A stretch of 64,000 bases of DNA from Mermis nigrescens (GCA_036768485.1 JAVLUZ010000271.1:2648309-2712308), one strand, 5' to 3'; positions 43,085 through 55,409 are shown, counted from the stretch's first letter. Numbers and translations: made by a program. The notes: generated from the letters alone by a model not told the origin.

Positions 43085-43775
43085 TGGGTTACTAGCAAGG
43101 AAAAATGCTCTGATGGAACAAAAAAGATGAATATACTTGGAATTGTGGATTATTATGGATGTAAAAGGAGGGGACTAGGAAAAATCTACCTAAAGTCGCA
43201 AAATCTGCTAAAAATCAGACTTTCTCTAAGCAACGCTAAAAATCGATGTATATTCTGCGGCCAACAGATTAAAATAAATATTTAACCATAAAAATGATTG
43301 AAAAAGCAGCACGTTAGCTATGCAGTAGCTATGGGAAATGATATTGAGTAAACTAATAGTCTTCTAAGCCAATTGAATGAAATAGCAAACATCGAAGACA
43401 ATTGGAGACATGGTTGGTTTAAAACAGTAGGAAACGCGTAAGTTGACTTGAAACAGACTAAATGTAGATACACTAGCATGCCCGAAACGATTGTGTGCAC
43501 TAATCCACTGGCTCCTGCTTTGCTTGCTATAATGCTCATAACAAAATAAAACAACTTTGAATACAATACCTCTTAGTTTTCTATCAATCAGGTGCCAGCA
43601 ATTTAAAAAAGTAACCTTGATAGATTTCGTACACTCTCATCTGAAACTTCGAACATTATTAAAAAAGACACTTTTTTAGAGGACGCAGAATATACTTCGA
43701 TTTTTAGCGTTGCTTAGAGAAAGTCTGATTTTTAGCAGATTTTGCGACTTTAGGTAGACTTTTCCTAGTTTAATA
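43085..43775. mobile_element. Foldback repeat 1 of the 43-45 kb pair
   Basis: The inner part of the left arm (about 43180-43262: 'aaatctgctaaaaatcagac', 'tttctctaagcaacgctaaa', 'gtatattctgcgg') is the inverse of 43682-43768. It shares its arm sequence with the element at 43893-45180. No ORF. Confidence 0.65.
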
Positions 43776-43892
43776 CATACACAATGCAAGTATAAATTGC
43801 TAAGTACCTAATGACATTCGCTACAACACTGACAAAGATAGGAATGACTACTATTTTTGTTAACAAAAAAGTTGTGTACTAGCAAGAAAAAA

Positions 43893-45180
43893 TGCTCCGA
43901 TTGAACAAAAAAAGGTAGAATATACTTGGAACAAAGAATTATCAAGGACGTAAAAGGAGGGGACTAGAAAATGCTCCTATCTACAAATGTCACAAAATTT
44001 GCTGAAACTCAGAAATTTACTAAACAAAGAAAAAAATGAAAGTAAGTAAATCAAAGAAAAAACCTACCTGTGCCTAAAACTGCAAGATCTGCTAAAAATC
44101 AGACTTTTTCTAAGCAACGCAAAAATCGAAGTATATTCTGCAGCCTCTGAAAAAAATAGGTGAACCTTCTCATATTGTCCACCATACAGTGGGCGGTTCC
44201 AAAATTCTGAGGGGGTTTTCAAATTGGAATATTGGCCTTAAAAATAGTGCTATGGCGAAGAAAACACCATTTTTGAACGTTTCTTGTCGAGCTCTATCTA
44301 TCGATACCTACCAAAAAACCCAAAGAGCAGAAAGATTTAAAAAATTGAATTTTGGAGGTATTGTTAGGTATTTGCGTTTTCTTGTTGGGTATTTTGCCTT
44401 GGGGTGCATGCTCCCCAAACCCCTACGTCTAGGTATGATGTCCAATGCTTAATATAAAGCTTATAAAATAAATCTCAAATCTGCGTTTTTGCTAATCACT
44501 TGCAACGTTAATTTATTCGATATTGTGGCTAGATAAATATTACAAAAAAAGTTATATCCTATGATTATTTGCAATACTGCAACGAAAGACTGTGATTTCT
44601 ATATAATGCATGCGTACCATTCAGTACTCTTCTGGCGTTTAATCCCACCAGACCACCCGGATTTTATTCCTGCCCATGTAAACTGATAACCATTACGCAT
44701 GGGAGGTTAGGGGTATGCACCAGTGTTCAATCAGAACGTCGAAAATTGCCGTTTTTCCAACATACCTATAATTACTATTTTTTGACCCAGAAAAATATTG
44801 CAACATGGCGCTGCTCAGCTATGGCGATATCTGCTTTTGCAGAGTGAGTGGTTCAGTTATGTAGCCCAATGTTTTATCTTTGTTCGACAGGATGCTGCTT
44901 TCTTCTGTAGGCCGCAGAATATACTTCGATTTTTGTGTTGCTTAGAAAAAGTCTGATTTTTAGCAGATCTTGCAGTTTTAGGCACAGGTAGGTTTTTTCT
45001 TTGATTTACTTACTTTCATTTTTTCTTTGTTTAGGAAATTTCTGAGCTTTAGCAAATTTCGAGACATTTGTAGATATGAGCATTTTCTAGTCCCCTCCTT
45101 TTACGTCCTTGATAATTCTTTGTTCCAAGTATATTCTACCCTTTTTTGTTCCATCGGAGCATTTTTTCTTGCTAGTAATG
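43893..45180. mobile_element. Foldback repeat 2 with 265-bp arms, containing a MITE
   Basis: The arm 43893-44155 is the inverse of 44915-45180 over about 265 bases, including 'gcaagaaaaaatgctccgat', 'gtaaaaggaggggactag' and 'agcaacgcaaaaatcgaag'. The 760-base loop holds a CACGTGGGC-family MITE (44183-44437). The broken LINE starts immediately after the right arm. Confidence 0.75.
44183..44437 (+). mobile_element. CACGTGGGC-family hAT MITE, diverged
   Basis: Begins CATACAGTGGGCGG and ends CCTACGTCTAGGTATG. Flanks TTGTCCAC (44175-44182) and ATGTCCAA (44438-44445) match at six of eight positions, so it is an older insertion than the copies in the LTR element. Confidence 0.65.
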
Positions 45181-45189
45181 TATTTGTTG

Positions 45190-47270
45190 GAGTGCTTCAC
45201 TCTTTAATTTACGCATTTGTCCCCTTGACTCACCCAAGCCCACGAAACGTAAATATCCCAAACTAATTGGAAGAATGTTAACTAAGAAACGTATGCTTTG
45301 GAAGAAACATAAACTACATCACTGGACTGATACAAAAATCAAATATAAATCTTTTTGCAAAAAAATGGATGTTGAAATTAAAAATTTCTCTGCTTCTGAA
45401 AAAATTAATCTTCTTTCTGACAAAAGTTTAAAATCTTTTTATAAATGTGTCGGTTAAATAATCATCGCTCTTTGCCACCTCTTCTTAATGGCTACAAAAT
45501 CGTTTCTGATCCTTTAGAAATGGTCAATTTGTTTAATAACTACTTTCCTTCTGTATTTTTCTGTTGATAATAATTGTCTTCCTTTTCTAGATTCGATGAC
45601 TGGTTCTGCATTGCAGACCATTCATTTTGACGCTTGTGAACGTGCAACTGGCTTTAAATCGAATAAAAAGGTTCTTTTTCTGTTGGTCCTGATGGACTCT
45701 GTAATTTTTCCTGAAAAAATTTCAAATTATCTTGCTATTCCATTAGCAAGTATATTTAATCTTTCTTTTTTATGTAGCACTATCCCTGATTTATGGAAAT
45801 TGGCCAATGTAACTCCTGTCTTCAAAAAAGGAGACGCAGCCTTAGTGAAGTAATTACAGACCGATTTCTATTCTGCTGCTCATCAAGTAAAATCATGGAA
45901 AGCTTGATAAACTCAAAAATTATCGATTTTCTCACTATAAACAGACTCTTATCTTCTTCTCAATTTGGTTTTTGAAATCAAAGTCTTGTGAATTACAACT
46001 ACTTAAATGTAAACAAAGCTGGTCGGTATCTTTGAGTAATAGGACTCCTGTCGATGTTGCTTACATCGACTTTTCTGAAGCTTTTGTAAAATTCCCTTTT
46101 CTAAGCTTTTATATAAGCTCTCTAAATATGGAATAAAAGGTCTACTTTTTAATTGGCTCAATTCCTTTTTACATGGTCGCTTTCAGCGTGTTTGTATTAA
46201 CGGAGTTTTTTCTGACTTCATGCCTGTTGGCAGTGGTGTCCCCCAAGGTCGTTGTATTAGTCCTACTTTATTCTTAATTTATGTAAATGACCTATGTAAC
46301 TTGATTAAATACAGTAAAAGTTACCTATTTGCCGATGATGTCAAAATCTTTGGTCCATCTTCTGATTATCATTTAATACAAGAAGATCTGGACAATATTT
46401 ATATTTGGTCTATAAATTGGCAACTTCCTGTTGCTTCGGAAAAATGTGCAATTTTACATCTTGGTAAAAATAATCCAAGAAAGCTTTATTCTTTGAATAA
46501 TATAAATATTCCAAATGATATTAGTTCCGTTCGTGATCTGGGTGTTTATATTTCCCACAATCTCAATTGTAAGAAACATTTAAATCACATAATTAAAAAA
46601 AGCTGTTTCTCGTTGTTTTCTAATACACTAAGCTTTTCTTTCTCGTGATAAAGATATTTTAGTTAGGGCCTATACTACTTATGTAAGACCCATGCTTGAG
46701 TATGCTGTTTCTGTATGGAATCCATATTATGCAAATGATATAAATCGTCTTGAAAAAGTTCAGCGTAAATTTACTAAACGTCTCTTTATTTTATTAGCAA
46801 TTTATCCTATCTTGAACGCCTAAAGCTTCTTAACCTACCTTCTTTAGAACTTCGTCGTCTTGTATGTCTATGTCTCTTGTATCAAATTATTAACGGTTTA
46901 TCTTGTATTGATGATAATGAATTCTTCATATTTAGTTCAGGCACAACCCGATCTATAAACAGTCGTAAACTTACGTTACCAGTTGTCCGTTCCAATGCTC
47001 ACCTCAACGATTTTTCGCAACGATGCCGAAAAATTTGGAACTCCTTACCTAATCAAATAGTCTCTTCTACCAAAATTTGTTTGTTAAAAAAAGAGCTGCT
47101 AAACATTGATTTTACAAATTTATTGCTGGGGCATACCTAATTGTATCACTTCCGTGATCTTTGTATGTCCTTTTGTTCAGTCGCTATTTTATCATGTATT
47201 TGCGTTTTATCAAATTTCGTGTATTTTTCTGGACAATAAACACTTTCTTGTCTTGTCTTGTCTTGTTAGA
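45190..47270 (+). pseudogene. LINE reverse transcriptase, broken (CR1/Jockey-like)
   Basis: Segments in several frames follow the order of a LINE ORF2. A basic linker after the endonuclease ('KKRMLWKKHKLHHWTDTKIK'). RT blocks: 'NYRPIS' near 45852, 'LSSSQFGF', 'DVAYIDFSEAF' near 46055, 'GSGVPQGRCISPTLFLIYVND' starting 46229, and the catalytic 'YLFADDVKIF' near 46323. Then 'SVRDLGVYIS' and the C-terminal 'RCRKIWNSLPNQIV' near 47023. At least six stops or frame changes. The 3' end carries a short (TCTTG)n tail at 47246-47268, a microsatellite tail typical of CR1-like elements. The 5' half is missing; the fragment begins next to the foldback arm that ends at 45180. Confidence 0.85.
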
Positions 47271-48433
47271 GAGATTTTGAGAGAGCGAGATCCAATTTGT
47301 TATTCGTAAATTTGGTTGAACAATTTCATATCATTAATTTCATATCATCAAGGCCAACATTTCAATTTTACACCGAGAAATTGTATCGTTTTCGGTCATT
47401 TGACCTTATCACTTTTAAATGCGACCTAAACTTACCGATTTTGCCTATCTTGAAAATGACCTAAAGTTACTTTCCATGTAAAATCAAAGAAGTTCATCGC
47501 AAGAAATTCTCATACTTATATTTTCTTTCGGTCATCTAACTATACCCATTCCATTTTACAATCGGAACTTACAAACTTTGTTTACCTTGAAAATCACCCA
47601 AGGTTACTTTTAATGCAATCCAAAGAGTTCATCGATAAATTTTATCGCTTTTCACGGACAGACACGTTCAACCCACAACTCAACTCTTGGACACTTTCTG
47701 GTCACTAACCGCATTTTGACTTCATAATATTAAACGGCCAAAACAAAAAGGATGATATAAATGCATACATAATTTTGCCATTTCGTAATTGCATAATTTC
47801 TATTCGAAACTTTGCAACTTAATTTGCACGATCAGAAGAGCGATCCCCGAAACGCACATCTCGAATCATGCACACTATATGCACGCGCCTTACCTGTGAT
47901 ATTGTGTTTTGTGTATACTATTGCCCGCCAGCCGTTCGTAGTCCGTTTTAGGTGATGAAGACGTAGTGGACCGGTCAATTGCGTAGCGAGCTGGCCGCTA
48001 CCGTATGCCCCATTGTTTATTAATTAGTGAATCGGCGTGAGGTTACATTGAAACTGTTTAGGGGCATGTTTTTTTGTGTTGACACACGTGTGTACGCTGT
48101 AGTGGCGCAGTTGTTGGCTTGCCAGAGATGACATACATAAATTGCAATATGGCATGGTCAGTGGTCACTCAAAGCGTGAAACCGCGCGGTTCATAAAAGT
48201 TGTTTTAATGTGTTGCTCGCCTTATAAATGTGATGCCGACGGAAACAGCATAAAAGAGAATATGTAACCTAGTAATAAGCGTAAGGGCAATGCTTCTAAT
48301 GGTAAGCGCGTATTTAAGCAGCAGCATATCGGTCTCAGGCGGTGACCATAACTAGTTTTTTTGAGCTGAACGAGTAAAGATACAATAAGTGCATGTCAAC
48401 AGGTACAATAATTAATTGCTTGTAAAATTTCAG
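47271..48433. other. Non-coding stretch upstream of a small gene
   Basis: No ORF or repeat boundary seen. Ends in TGTAAAATTTCAG (48421-48433), a plausible splice acceptor for the gene that follows. Confidence 0.35.
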
Positions 48434-48472
48434 AACTTCACTCGATAAAGTATATGTTCGCATTTATTCAAT

Positions 48473-48949
48473 ATGTTGGCCGAAACGCTGCGCCACAAGG
48501 TTGCGGACAAATTGTCCGACTATGTAACCACTGTGCGCCGTTGGCAAGCAATCAATGTCATCAGCGACATATCCGCAGAAGCCATTATCGAACCATTTTG
48601 GCACCATCTCAACGACAATGCGAAGGAGAAATTCGCCCATTTAGCCAGCGTCGCAGGTGTGGCGCCGGCCACGTATCTACACAGATACATGTGGAATCTC
48701 TTAACAGAAGATTCCATACCCGGCCATTTTGTCATGACCCGATTGGTCGAGCTCCTCGATCAAGAAGCTCAGCTTTGCTGGGCCTGCATGGGTCACGACA
48801 ATGGCAGTATGGAGGAGATTCTATTCCGGCTTGGTTGGGCCATTTCCATCAGCGCCCAACCACCGGAGGCCGACGCCAGCCAATGGAGCGCCGACAATGG
48901 CGTTGACAATTGTGGCCAATGCCACAACATCAATGGCGACACCAGTTGA
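48473..48949 (+). CDS. Unknown 158-residue protein, probably a host gene or terminal exon
   Basis: Intact frame from ATG 48473 to TGA at 48947-48949. Its G/C-rich third positions stand out sharply from the AT-rich surroundings, a strong sign of selection on coding. An acceptor (AAAATTTCAG) lies 40 bases upstream and AATAAA at 48979-48984, 30 bases past the stop, so it has proper 5' and 3' context. The protein is helical ('HKVADKLSDYVTTVRRWQAI', 'AKEKFAHLASVAGVAP', 'ELLDQEAQLCWACM'), with Trp and Cys scattered and a low-complexity, Asp/Asn-rich end. I recognise no family. The overlapping frame from 48454 is a shadow. It could be a retrogene, since only one exon is visible. Confidence 0.6.
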   Translation: MLAETLRHKVADKLSDYVTTVRRWQAINVISDISAEAIIEPFWHHLNDNAKEKFAHLASVAGVAPATYLHRYMWNLLTEDSIPGHFVMTRLVELLDQEAQLCWACMGHDNGSMEEILFRLGWAISISAQPPEADASQWSADNGVDNCGQCHNINGDTS

Positions 48950-48978
48950 CAAGGCTATGATAGCCCATTTCTCCGTTC

Positions 48979-48984
48979 AATAAA
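48979..48984 (+). promoter_or_regulatory. Poly(A) signal AATAAA
   Basis: 30 bases after the stop of the 158-residue protein. Confidence 0.5.
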
Positions 48985-48989
48985 ATGAA

Positions 48990-50745
48990 ATGAATAATTT
49001 TTATTTCAAAATAAAATAAAAAATTGCGGCAAAATGAAGGCCAGAAATGAATGAAAATTATAATTTCCTATAAAAGTGCTCGAAATTGATCAGAAAATGC
49101 GAAATAACGAAGTTTTATCACTATTTTTGCAGCAGGGAAGCTAAGGATGAATAGATTTTTACATTCTGAAATTCAACCCGGGAAGTTGATGTTGTAGTCA
49201 GTTATCGAATAGGCGGTTGCCGCTTAGTACTACACACACACACACATGTGTTAGAGCGGAAGATCCGGGAAACTGGTGTGCGGGTAAAATTTTGCTCACT
49301 AAGTAATGTAGTTGTTAGGTTGCATTGCCATGAGGTCTTCTCGGTCCAGAAAGTTCAATTTTTGAAACCCCAGACCAGCTGACCTCTCAGGCCGCACGGA
49401 TCACGCTATGCATCTATACACACAACACAACCTAGTATCTTGTATGTTCAAATGTCATAATCTATGATGAATTACTTTTTATGCTTTTTCATTTTTTTGG
49501 TCATCGTTTAATGTATAATTCGAGTACATAATACATTGGAACGCAATGTTAGGAACTTTAGAGATGCAGGAAATATATCTACTTGTTTTCCTCAATTCGC
49601 ATAACTCGCTAGCATATTCTCCCGCTATCTCGTTAGTCCTCGCTTATTTCTATTTGTGTACAATATACATTGTGTGCATAAATTGTGTGCGTCTGTTCTC
49701 TCGTATAATTTCTAAATCGCTTTGGTGCACTTTCAAGTCATCTGATAAGTGTTGTCGCTGCTTGTTTGTAACGTATTAAGTGAAATTTTTCAGCTACATA
49801 TCTTGTTACTTTACTAGTTTTGACGTTCATTCAGAGTAAAGAAATATTTTAAGCGTTTATTCAGTAGGTAATCGCAGTTTGTTTCATTTGCTCGATAGCT
49901 TTTTTACCAATTTTAGTCCACATGAACCAGGATACTGAAATAGTTTAGATGTCTGTCAGTTTTGTTGCTCGACAATGGATGTAAACAATATGTACGCATG
50001 TGTGATGTTCAGAAAATATTAGGTAATACAAACATATTTTGGGCTGTCCGCATATGTTTTAGCCCTAAATTATGAAATTGAATAAATATCAATTAAATCA
50101 ATCTTATGTATTTTAGAGAGAGAGAAATTCGTGATGTGCTGCAACCTAACAAGGCCGATGTGCATGCGGTTGAGCTAACATCATTTCCTTTGATCAATTT
50201 TTAGAACCAAACGACGGATTTGACTATGTTTTTTATCTCACATAGTTCTATATCTCATCAGTGCTTGGTTTCTACAGTGCGCTGATGTCAGAATCGGTCT
50301 CAGTGATAAAAACCATGCATTAAACTCGCAAACTTATTATGTGTTGCAGACGTGTAATATATGTAGGTGCGCAAGGTCAGGGTCGGCGCATTCAGATCAG
50401 TAAATTCATTGTTGACGCTTTTTCTGTATTCAATGGTGAAAATGATCATAATTGCCTACATAAAACATTTTTGCGTTGTAATACTGCATTTTGACTGATT
50501 TATATTGCTTTTAACGCCCAAAATTTAGAGGTTGATCAATTTGGCTAGCGAGTTTCTAAATCATTTATACACAATTTTTTGCATTTTTTGAGTAAACAGC
50601 ACACAAAATTATTAATCTAGCGCTGTGCAAATTTTGCAATTTTCAATGCGTTTGTCTTCAAAAATGCTGTAGAAAATGTTCCGTCAGCTCAAAATCGCCA
50701 GATAATACCTGCCTGGCTGAGCGTTCAGTGAGGGTAATACCCCCT
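48990..50745. other. Non-coding stretch, nothing recognised
   Basis: AT-rich with a short (AC)n run at 49231-49244. No supported ORF, RNA gene or inverted repeat. Confidence 0.4.
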
Positions 50746-50750
50746 CACGA

Positions 50751-50892
50751 CACATGAGCAGCAAGAAAATTCTGGGGGTCTGGTTGGGTGAATTCGCCAC
50801 AAATGTTACTAAAAATAGAATTATATGGTCTACAGCTGCGGAATTCAAATTCTGTGGAGGTGTTAACCCCCAGACCCTCATGTCCGTGTGTG
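50751..50892 (+). mobile_element. Short relative of the CACGTGGGC MITE family
   Basis: Begins CACATGAGCAGCAAGAAAAT and ends CTCATGTCCGTGTGTG, with an internal 'ttctggggg' as in the family. 142 bp. The flanks CCTCACGA and CCTCTCAC agree only partly, so it is an old or rearranged copy. Confidence 0.5.
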
Positions 50893-50899
50893 CCTCTCA

Positions 50900-52915
50900 C
50901 CACTATGCAATTGCGTATGCTTGTGTTGCTTAGTCTTTTCGTTTAGTGAATTGTAAGTAGGAAGATGACGTACCTATGGGCGATATCTTTTTACATTCCA
51001 AATTATTGTTGTCCTTTTTTATATGCGGGCAGCACGAATTTAGGAGTTTAGTTTCTTGTACATAAAAAGGACTTGTGTGCATTTTGTACGTAAACAATTG
51101 CTGAAAAAAGCAGTGATAATTTTTGACAACGCAATATTGTCGTTCTGCATTATTTTATGTATGGCGGATCCAGGATTTTTTCTAAATAATCTCGAAAATT
51201 GTGCAAAAAAATCTGTCCATTTTGCTTGAGGTATTGATTTTTTTTGCTGTCTTTTGATAGAATCTCTGTGATGGATGTGTACAAAAAAGTTAAAAATTTT
51301 CCACTTTTCTACAAAAATTCCTAATGCTTGTGTGAAAATCAGCCTAAAGCACCTAAAAATACTCGAGAAATCGTTGTAAGAACTGAAAAATCCTTGTTCT
51401 GCAAATAAACTACTCTTCTGATATAAACGAATAAACCCTCTATAGAGTCAAGAAAGTCAGCAAATGTCATTAATAAGTACTGGAAAAATTGTGATAAAAA
51501 TTGATAAAATCATCAAAAATGCACATTTTTCTTTATTGCACCCAACTTAATCCGTGTCTATGGTTTATTGGCTTATGTATGTACATACCAATTTTGTTTT
51601 GCCTATCTCCCATGCCCATTGTTGTGAACTTTTTCTTGCCAATCAATTGTTTTGTAACTCAATTTATCCGCTTGCATTGTGTGTGCATGTGTCAATCAAA
51701 GCTATTTTTGGCATATTTTTACTTATCAACAGTAGAAGAATGTTCATGCTTAATCAAAACTAAATTTTAGTATTAACGTATACCAGAAGCGACTAGAAGA
51801 ACAAAAATTTTCACTTTAGAACAAAGCTTAATTTTAGTGGTGTCTCGTGGCGTAAGAAATTAATTTTCATACTCGATCGACGCAAAACTTTCGTTCGGCT
51901 GCAGCACTAAGTTTTAGTGGCAGCCGATTACACACTGATTGCTTTGATCCAACAAATTATGTTTTACAATGAATATATGTTTGTCCTTAATGTGTTACAT
52001 ATAACTTTTAACTTTGCGGTTTTGAATTGAACCCATACATATAAAGCGGCCTACAAAAGTGGTTTAGAATTTTTGATGCAGTAATGCGGCTTGACACTGT
52101 CAAATGTCTGCCCTAACACGGTTGGTATGTTGTGATATATGACAAGTAGGGCCTTAGTTTGAAACATGTAAGCAGGCACTACTTTAATTTTCCTAAAAAA
52201 ACCTCAAAGCGAAGTGAAACGAAGCTTATCAAGCTTATCATTTGTTATGCACATTATTGTGATTGTTATCTTATGTATAACTAAATTTTATAATCAATTT
52301 ACGCCAAATCAAATTTTTATAATCAGTCGATCATTTTTTTGACGAAACGGTTAAGAGAACACCAATCATCAGCGTATACGATTTCACTGCACAAGTTTTT
52401 TTAAGCTGAACTTGGCAATCATGATATAGTGTATTAGCGTAAATAAGTGAAAGAAATCACCATCGAATTGAGCTTTAAAACACAGTTTTTAATAATTTTT
52501 ACAAAAAAATGAAATTTGTGTAATGTTTATATTAGCTGGAGATTATAACGTTAAACAGAAGTATGATGCTGAAGCAAAAAATTGAAATTCAAATAATTTA
52601 AGAACTAAACGCGCTGAACAAAATTAAAAAGAATGTTTTAAATCAGCGCAAAAACATTGATCTAGAATCATATGTAAATACATTCCAGGGCAAAACTTTT
52701 GTAAATTGGTGTTGAAAATCAATAAATTGTTACGAAATCATACGACGATCAGACAAGTATAAAAGAATGCGTCAATGTTAATTAAAATAAGATATTTCAC
52801 TGATGCACTAAAAGTTTGAGATGAAAAAAATTACTACAAATAGAAGCTCGGACGTTTACGATTTTTTAAATTAAGGTTTTTTACGTAGGTAACCGTTTTT
52901 GAAATTGATCGTACT
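50900..52915. other. Non-coding stretch
   Basis: Contains a 'ggcggatccaggatttttt' fragment at 51171-51190, the terminus of the CAGTGGCGGATC hAT family, without a clear partner end. No gene supported. Confidence 0.4.
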
Positions 52916-52921
52916 CACATG

Positions 52922-53173
52922 CATACGTGGGCAGCGCCGAAATTCTGGCGGATGGGGGGTGGGGGTTGCAGGATTTTTCAAAGGTCAAAAAATATTTTAA
53001 AAATGGTGGTACGGCGAAAAAATATCATTTTTCAACGTTTTTCATCGAACACTATTCATTGGCATCAAAAAATTGCGAAAAAAACAAAAAAAAATTCAAA
53101 AATTGAATTCTAGGGGTGGGGTATTCGGCCTGCTGGGGGTGCATACCCCCTGAACCTTCCACGCCCAGGTTTG
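52922..53173 (+). mobile_element. CACGTGGGC-family hAT MITE
   Basis: Begins CATACGTGGGCAGCGCCGAA and ends CCACGCCCAGGTTTG, 252 bp, flanked by perfect CTCACATG (52914-52921 and 53174-53181). Confidence 0.88.
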
Positions 53174-53181
53174 CTCACATG

Positions 53182-53900
53182 TTGCTATTTTCTGGGCCGG
53201 CTGGAAATCTATTTTAGGACATTTTAAGCACGTTTAAATGATTATTGCAATATAAACCTGAAAATAAAGATTTCCGATCGAACAGAGAAATTGACCGCTT
53301 TGTTTTTTTCGCTATCGCTCTATCATTGCTTTACTACAGTGTTTTATATAAGTAATGGGTATAGTTTATTAGTTTCGTATTCATTTTTATTATTTACGTT
53401 GTTGCAGTATTAGGCTTCCGTGGGTAAGTAGATCATCGATTATCGAGAAATAGGCTATAGGGAATGCGGGAATGCGTGTGCTAAACGGTTAGCTTAGGAG
53501 GGGGTCTTACCGTCAGAATGGCTAAAATCAATATGTAAAGCGCATTTTAACACATGTCTTCTATTAAGTAAGTAAAATAGGTTTAATCTAGATATAATAT
53601 TTAATCGTATAGTATTGAGTTCGCATACACATAAGCTAAAATTATCTATCAACATGTTATTCATCATAACTTGCAGATGTTTAAATGTACATACTTGTCA
53701 CTAGCATATCACACTAAGCTTAACTGTTCTAAAGAATAACAGCTAAGCTTAGCATGTCGACATGACTTAAAGCATTATACGAAAGCGAAGGCGACGCTCA
53801 TGAGCTTACAAAGTAAATAGTTTAACGCCTACCTTTAGTCCGTTCGTGTCACCCTGGCACCTTCCGGAACTATTAGTTCTAGAACTTTTAGTTCGGGATC
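53182..53900. other. Non-coding stretch, nothing recognised
   Basis: No ORF of note. A near-palindrome 'gctaagct'/'agcttagc' occurs around 53711-53755. Confidence 0.35.
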
Positions 53901-53917
53901 TTATTTTCTGTGTTATA

Positions 53918-54136
53918 GCATAGGCGGACGTGGATGGCAGCTGGAGAAGGGGGTTAAAGCGTGCGCACTGGCTCTAGAAATGTGCGCCCTGAGGGGGCTT
54001 CCCTATGTTATAACATAGGCGGGGGTGAGGGGTGCGCCCTGAGTGCGCCTTGGGTATCGGGGCTTTCGAACCCTCCCCATAAAACTACGATGCGACATTA
54101 GTCAGCGCTTCTGACTGCTGCGCTACAACTCTTTGT
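53918..54136 (-). repeat. tRNA-derived SINE-like repeat
   Basis: On the minus strand a tRNA-like head starts near 54135: A box TAGCGCAGCAGT (54125-54114), then a B box GGTTCGAAAGCC (about 54075-54064) at tRNA spacing. No closing acceptor stem or CCA follows, so it is not a working tRNA. The body has the palindrome CCTATGTTATAACATAGG (54001-54018) and two 'agggcgcac' segments. Confidence 0.5.
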
Positions 54137-54389
54137 TTGTATATTCTAAATAATTCTCATAAATGATAAATTCGTAAACATTACAGTACAGAGGCTTCAT
54201 TATATCATCGATTGTTTCGTACGTTCACCAAAACTTTTCGATCGTTTTCTTCATTCCATCTATGTCCAGCTCACCATCAGATTCTATTTCAATAAAAGGG
54301 TTTGTACGAATATAGGGAAGAGCATTTTAGCCTTTGGAATTTGATTTTTTGGCATAGCAAATAGTATTTCATCATTGCTGAATACATCA
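54137..54389. other. Possible further decayed Polinton sequence
   Basis: Minus-strand frames are short and broken. One stretch ('FIEIESDGELDIDGMKKTIEKF', about 54305-54235) looks coding but is unassigned. Confidence 0.25.
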
Positions 54390-54645
54390 CTTGTTTATTA
54401 AATTATTTGAGCTTTGTACGGTTCCAGTTTCTGTTCATGCAATCGCTTAAATTTGCCAAGTATCTGATTATATTTTATAAGTTTTAAATCAGATGGTATA
54501 TTTTTGCTGTTCAAAACTTTCTGCATCTCATTATCCGTGGAATCATGCAAAGCATCTATAGGCTTAGACTTATTGGTGATTTCAGCAGGTATTCAAATCA
54601 TTTTTTCAGTATGTTTCATTTTCTATTTGGTCAGAAAAAGGAATA
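54390..54645 (-). pseudogene. Degenerate small ORF next to the Polinton ATPase
   Basis: On the minus strand 'LHDSTDNEMQKVLNSKNIP' followed by 'LKLIKYNQILGKFKRLHEQK' reads open for about 65 codons. The pattern (D-x-E-M-x-x-x-L-x-x ... K-L-x-x-Y-N-Q-x-L-x-x-F) resembles a small conserved protein encoded near the ATPase in Polinton/Maverick elements. I recall the pattern only in general terms, so this is tentative. Confidence 0.4.
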
Positions 54646-54740
54646 TTACCATTTTGAAAGTTGTTTGCACAGTCTTATAATCGACTCCCTTTGAAGTTTT
54701 ATTGCTCGACTCAGAAGGTGTAAACACACAATATTGCGTT

Positions 54741-55409
54741 TCAATTATTCTTTACCCATTTTTGTTGGTTACTTACTCCATCATTATTAGTTTTTATAGA
54801 TTTTTCAACATAAAAAGTCGGATGCTTGCTGGATATGTTTGTTTTAAGTCCTAATTCATCTCTAGCATTTTGGGTGAGATCTATCAATAGATAGCCATGT
54901 GGCTGAGAGGTAGCATCAGAATAAGCTTCTAGAAAATATTTGGAATTTGTTGAATATAGTTGCCGAGACAAAATTTGTGACTGTGATTGATCGGCAGGGT
55001 TTTTAAATAAGACTATATAATGAGATTTTATGCGTTGAAGTTCTGAGCCCTTCAAAGAACACATTTTGAACAATGTGAATGATGCTAATATTGCAATGAT
55101 GACATCTTCTTGTGAAAAGCTGTACAATTTGAACATTTATCTTGCTCTCTTGCATTAGATCATCCAATATCAAAAGTTGCGGCATCGGACTAAACTTTTT
55201 TAAATAACTAAAACCAGGAAGCCCTTCTATAAATGAAACGTTTGCATTTCCCTATAAAACGGCTGATTTTCCGCAAAGCACCACCAAATCTTTTTAATCT
55301 TTGCATCAATCAAGTGTGCTCTCTTTTCTGATAATTGCCTGACAAAAGTTGTCTTTCCAGACTTTGTTGGCCCAGAAACAAGGCAAGTAAAAGGATGTTG
55401 AAAAATCAT
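54741..55409 (-). pseudogene. Polinton/Maverick packaging ATPase (FtsK/HerA type), broken
   Basis: Three frames together cover the protein. N-terminal 'MIFQHPFTCLVSGPTKSGKT' holds the Walker A P-loop (GPTKSGKT). Then 'KIKKIWWCFAENQPFY'. After a frame change near 55235 comes 'LLILDDLMQES', the Walker B strand, with 'LFTRRCHHCNISIIHIVQNVF' after it. After another change near 55050 comes 'SHYIVLFKNPADQSQ', 'FLEAYSDATSQPHGYLLIDL'. This is the characteristic set of Polinton genome-packaging ATPases. Only this gene and perhaps a small neighbour remain; no polymerase, integrase, protease or capsid gene was found nearby, so it is a relic. Confidence 0.85.

Noticed and set aside
48454..48906. 150-codon frame overlapping the 158-residue protein
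   Set aside because: Third-position pattern and the poly(A)/stop context favour the frame starting at 48473.
54058..54135. A functional tRNA gene
   Set aside because: A and B boxes are present but no acceptor stem closes; treated as a SINE head.
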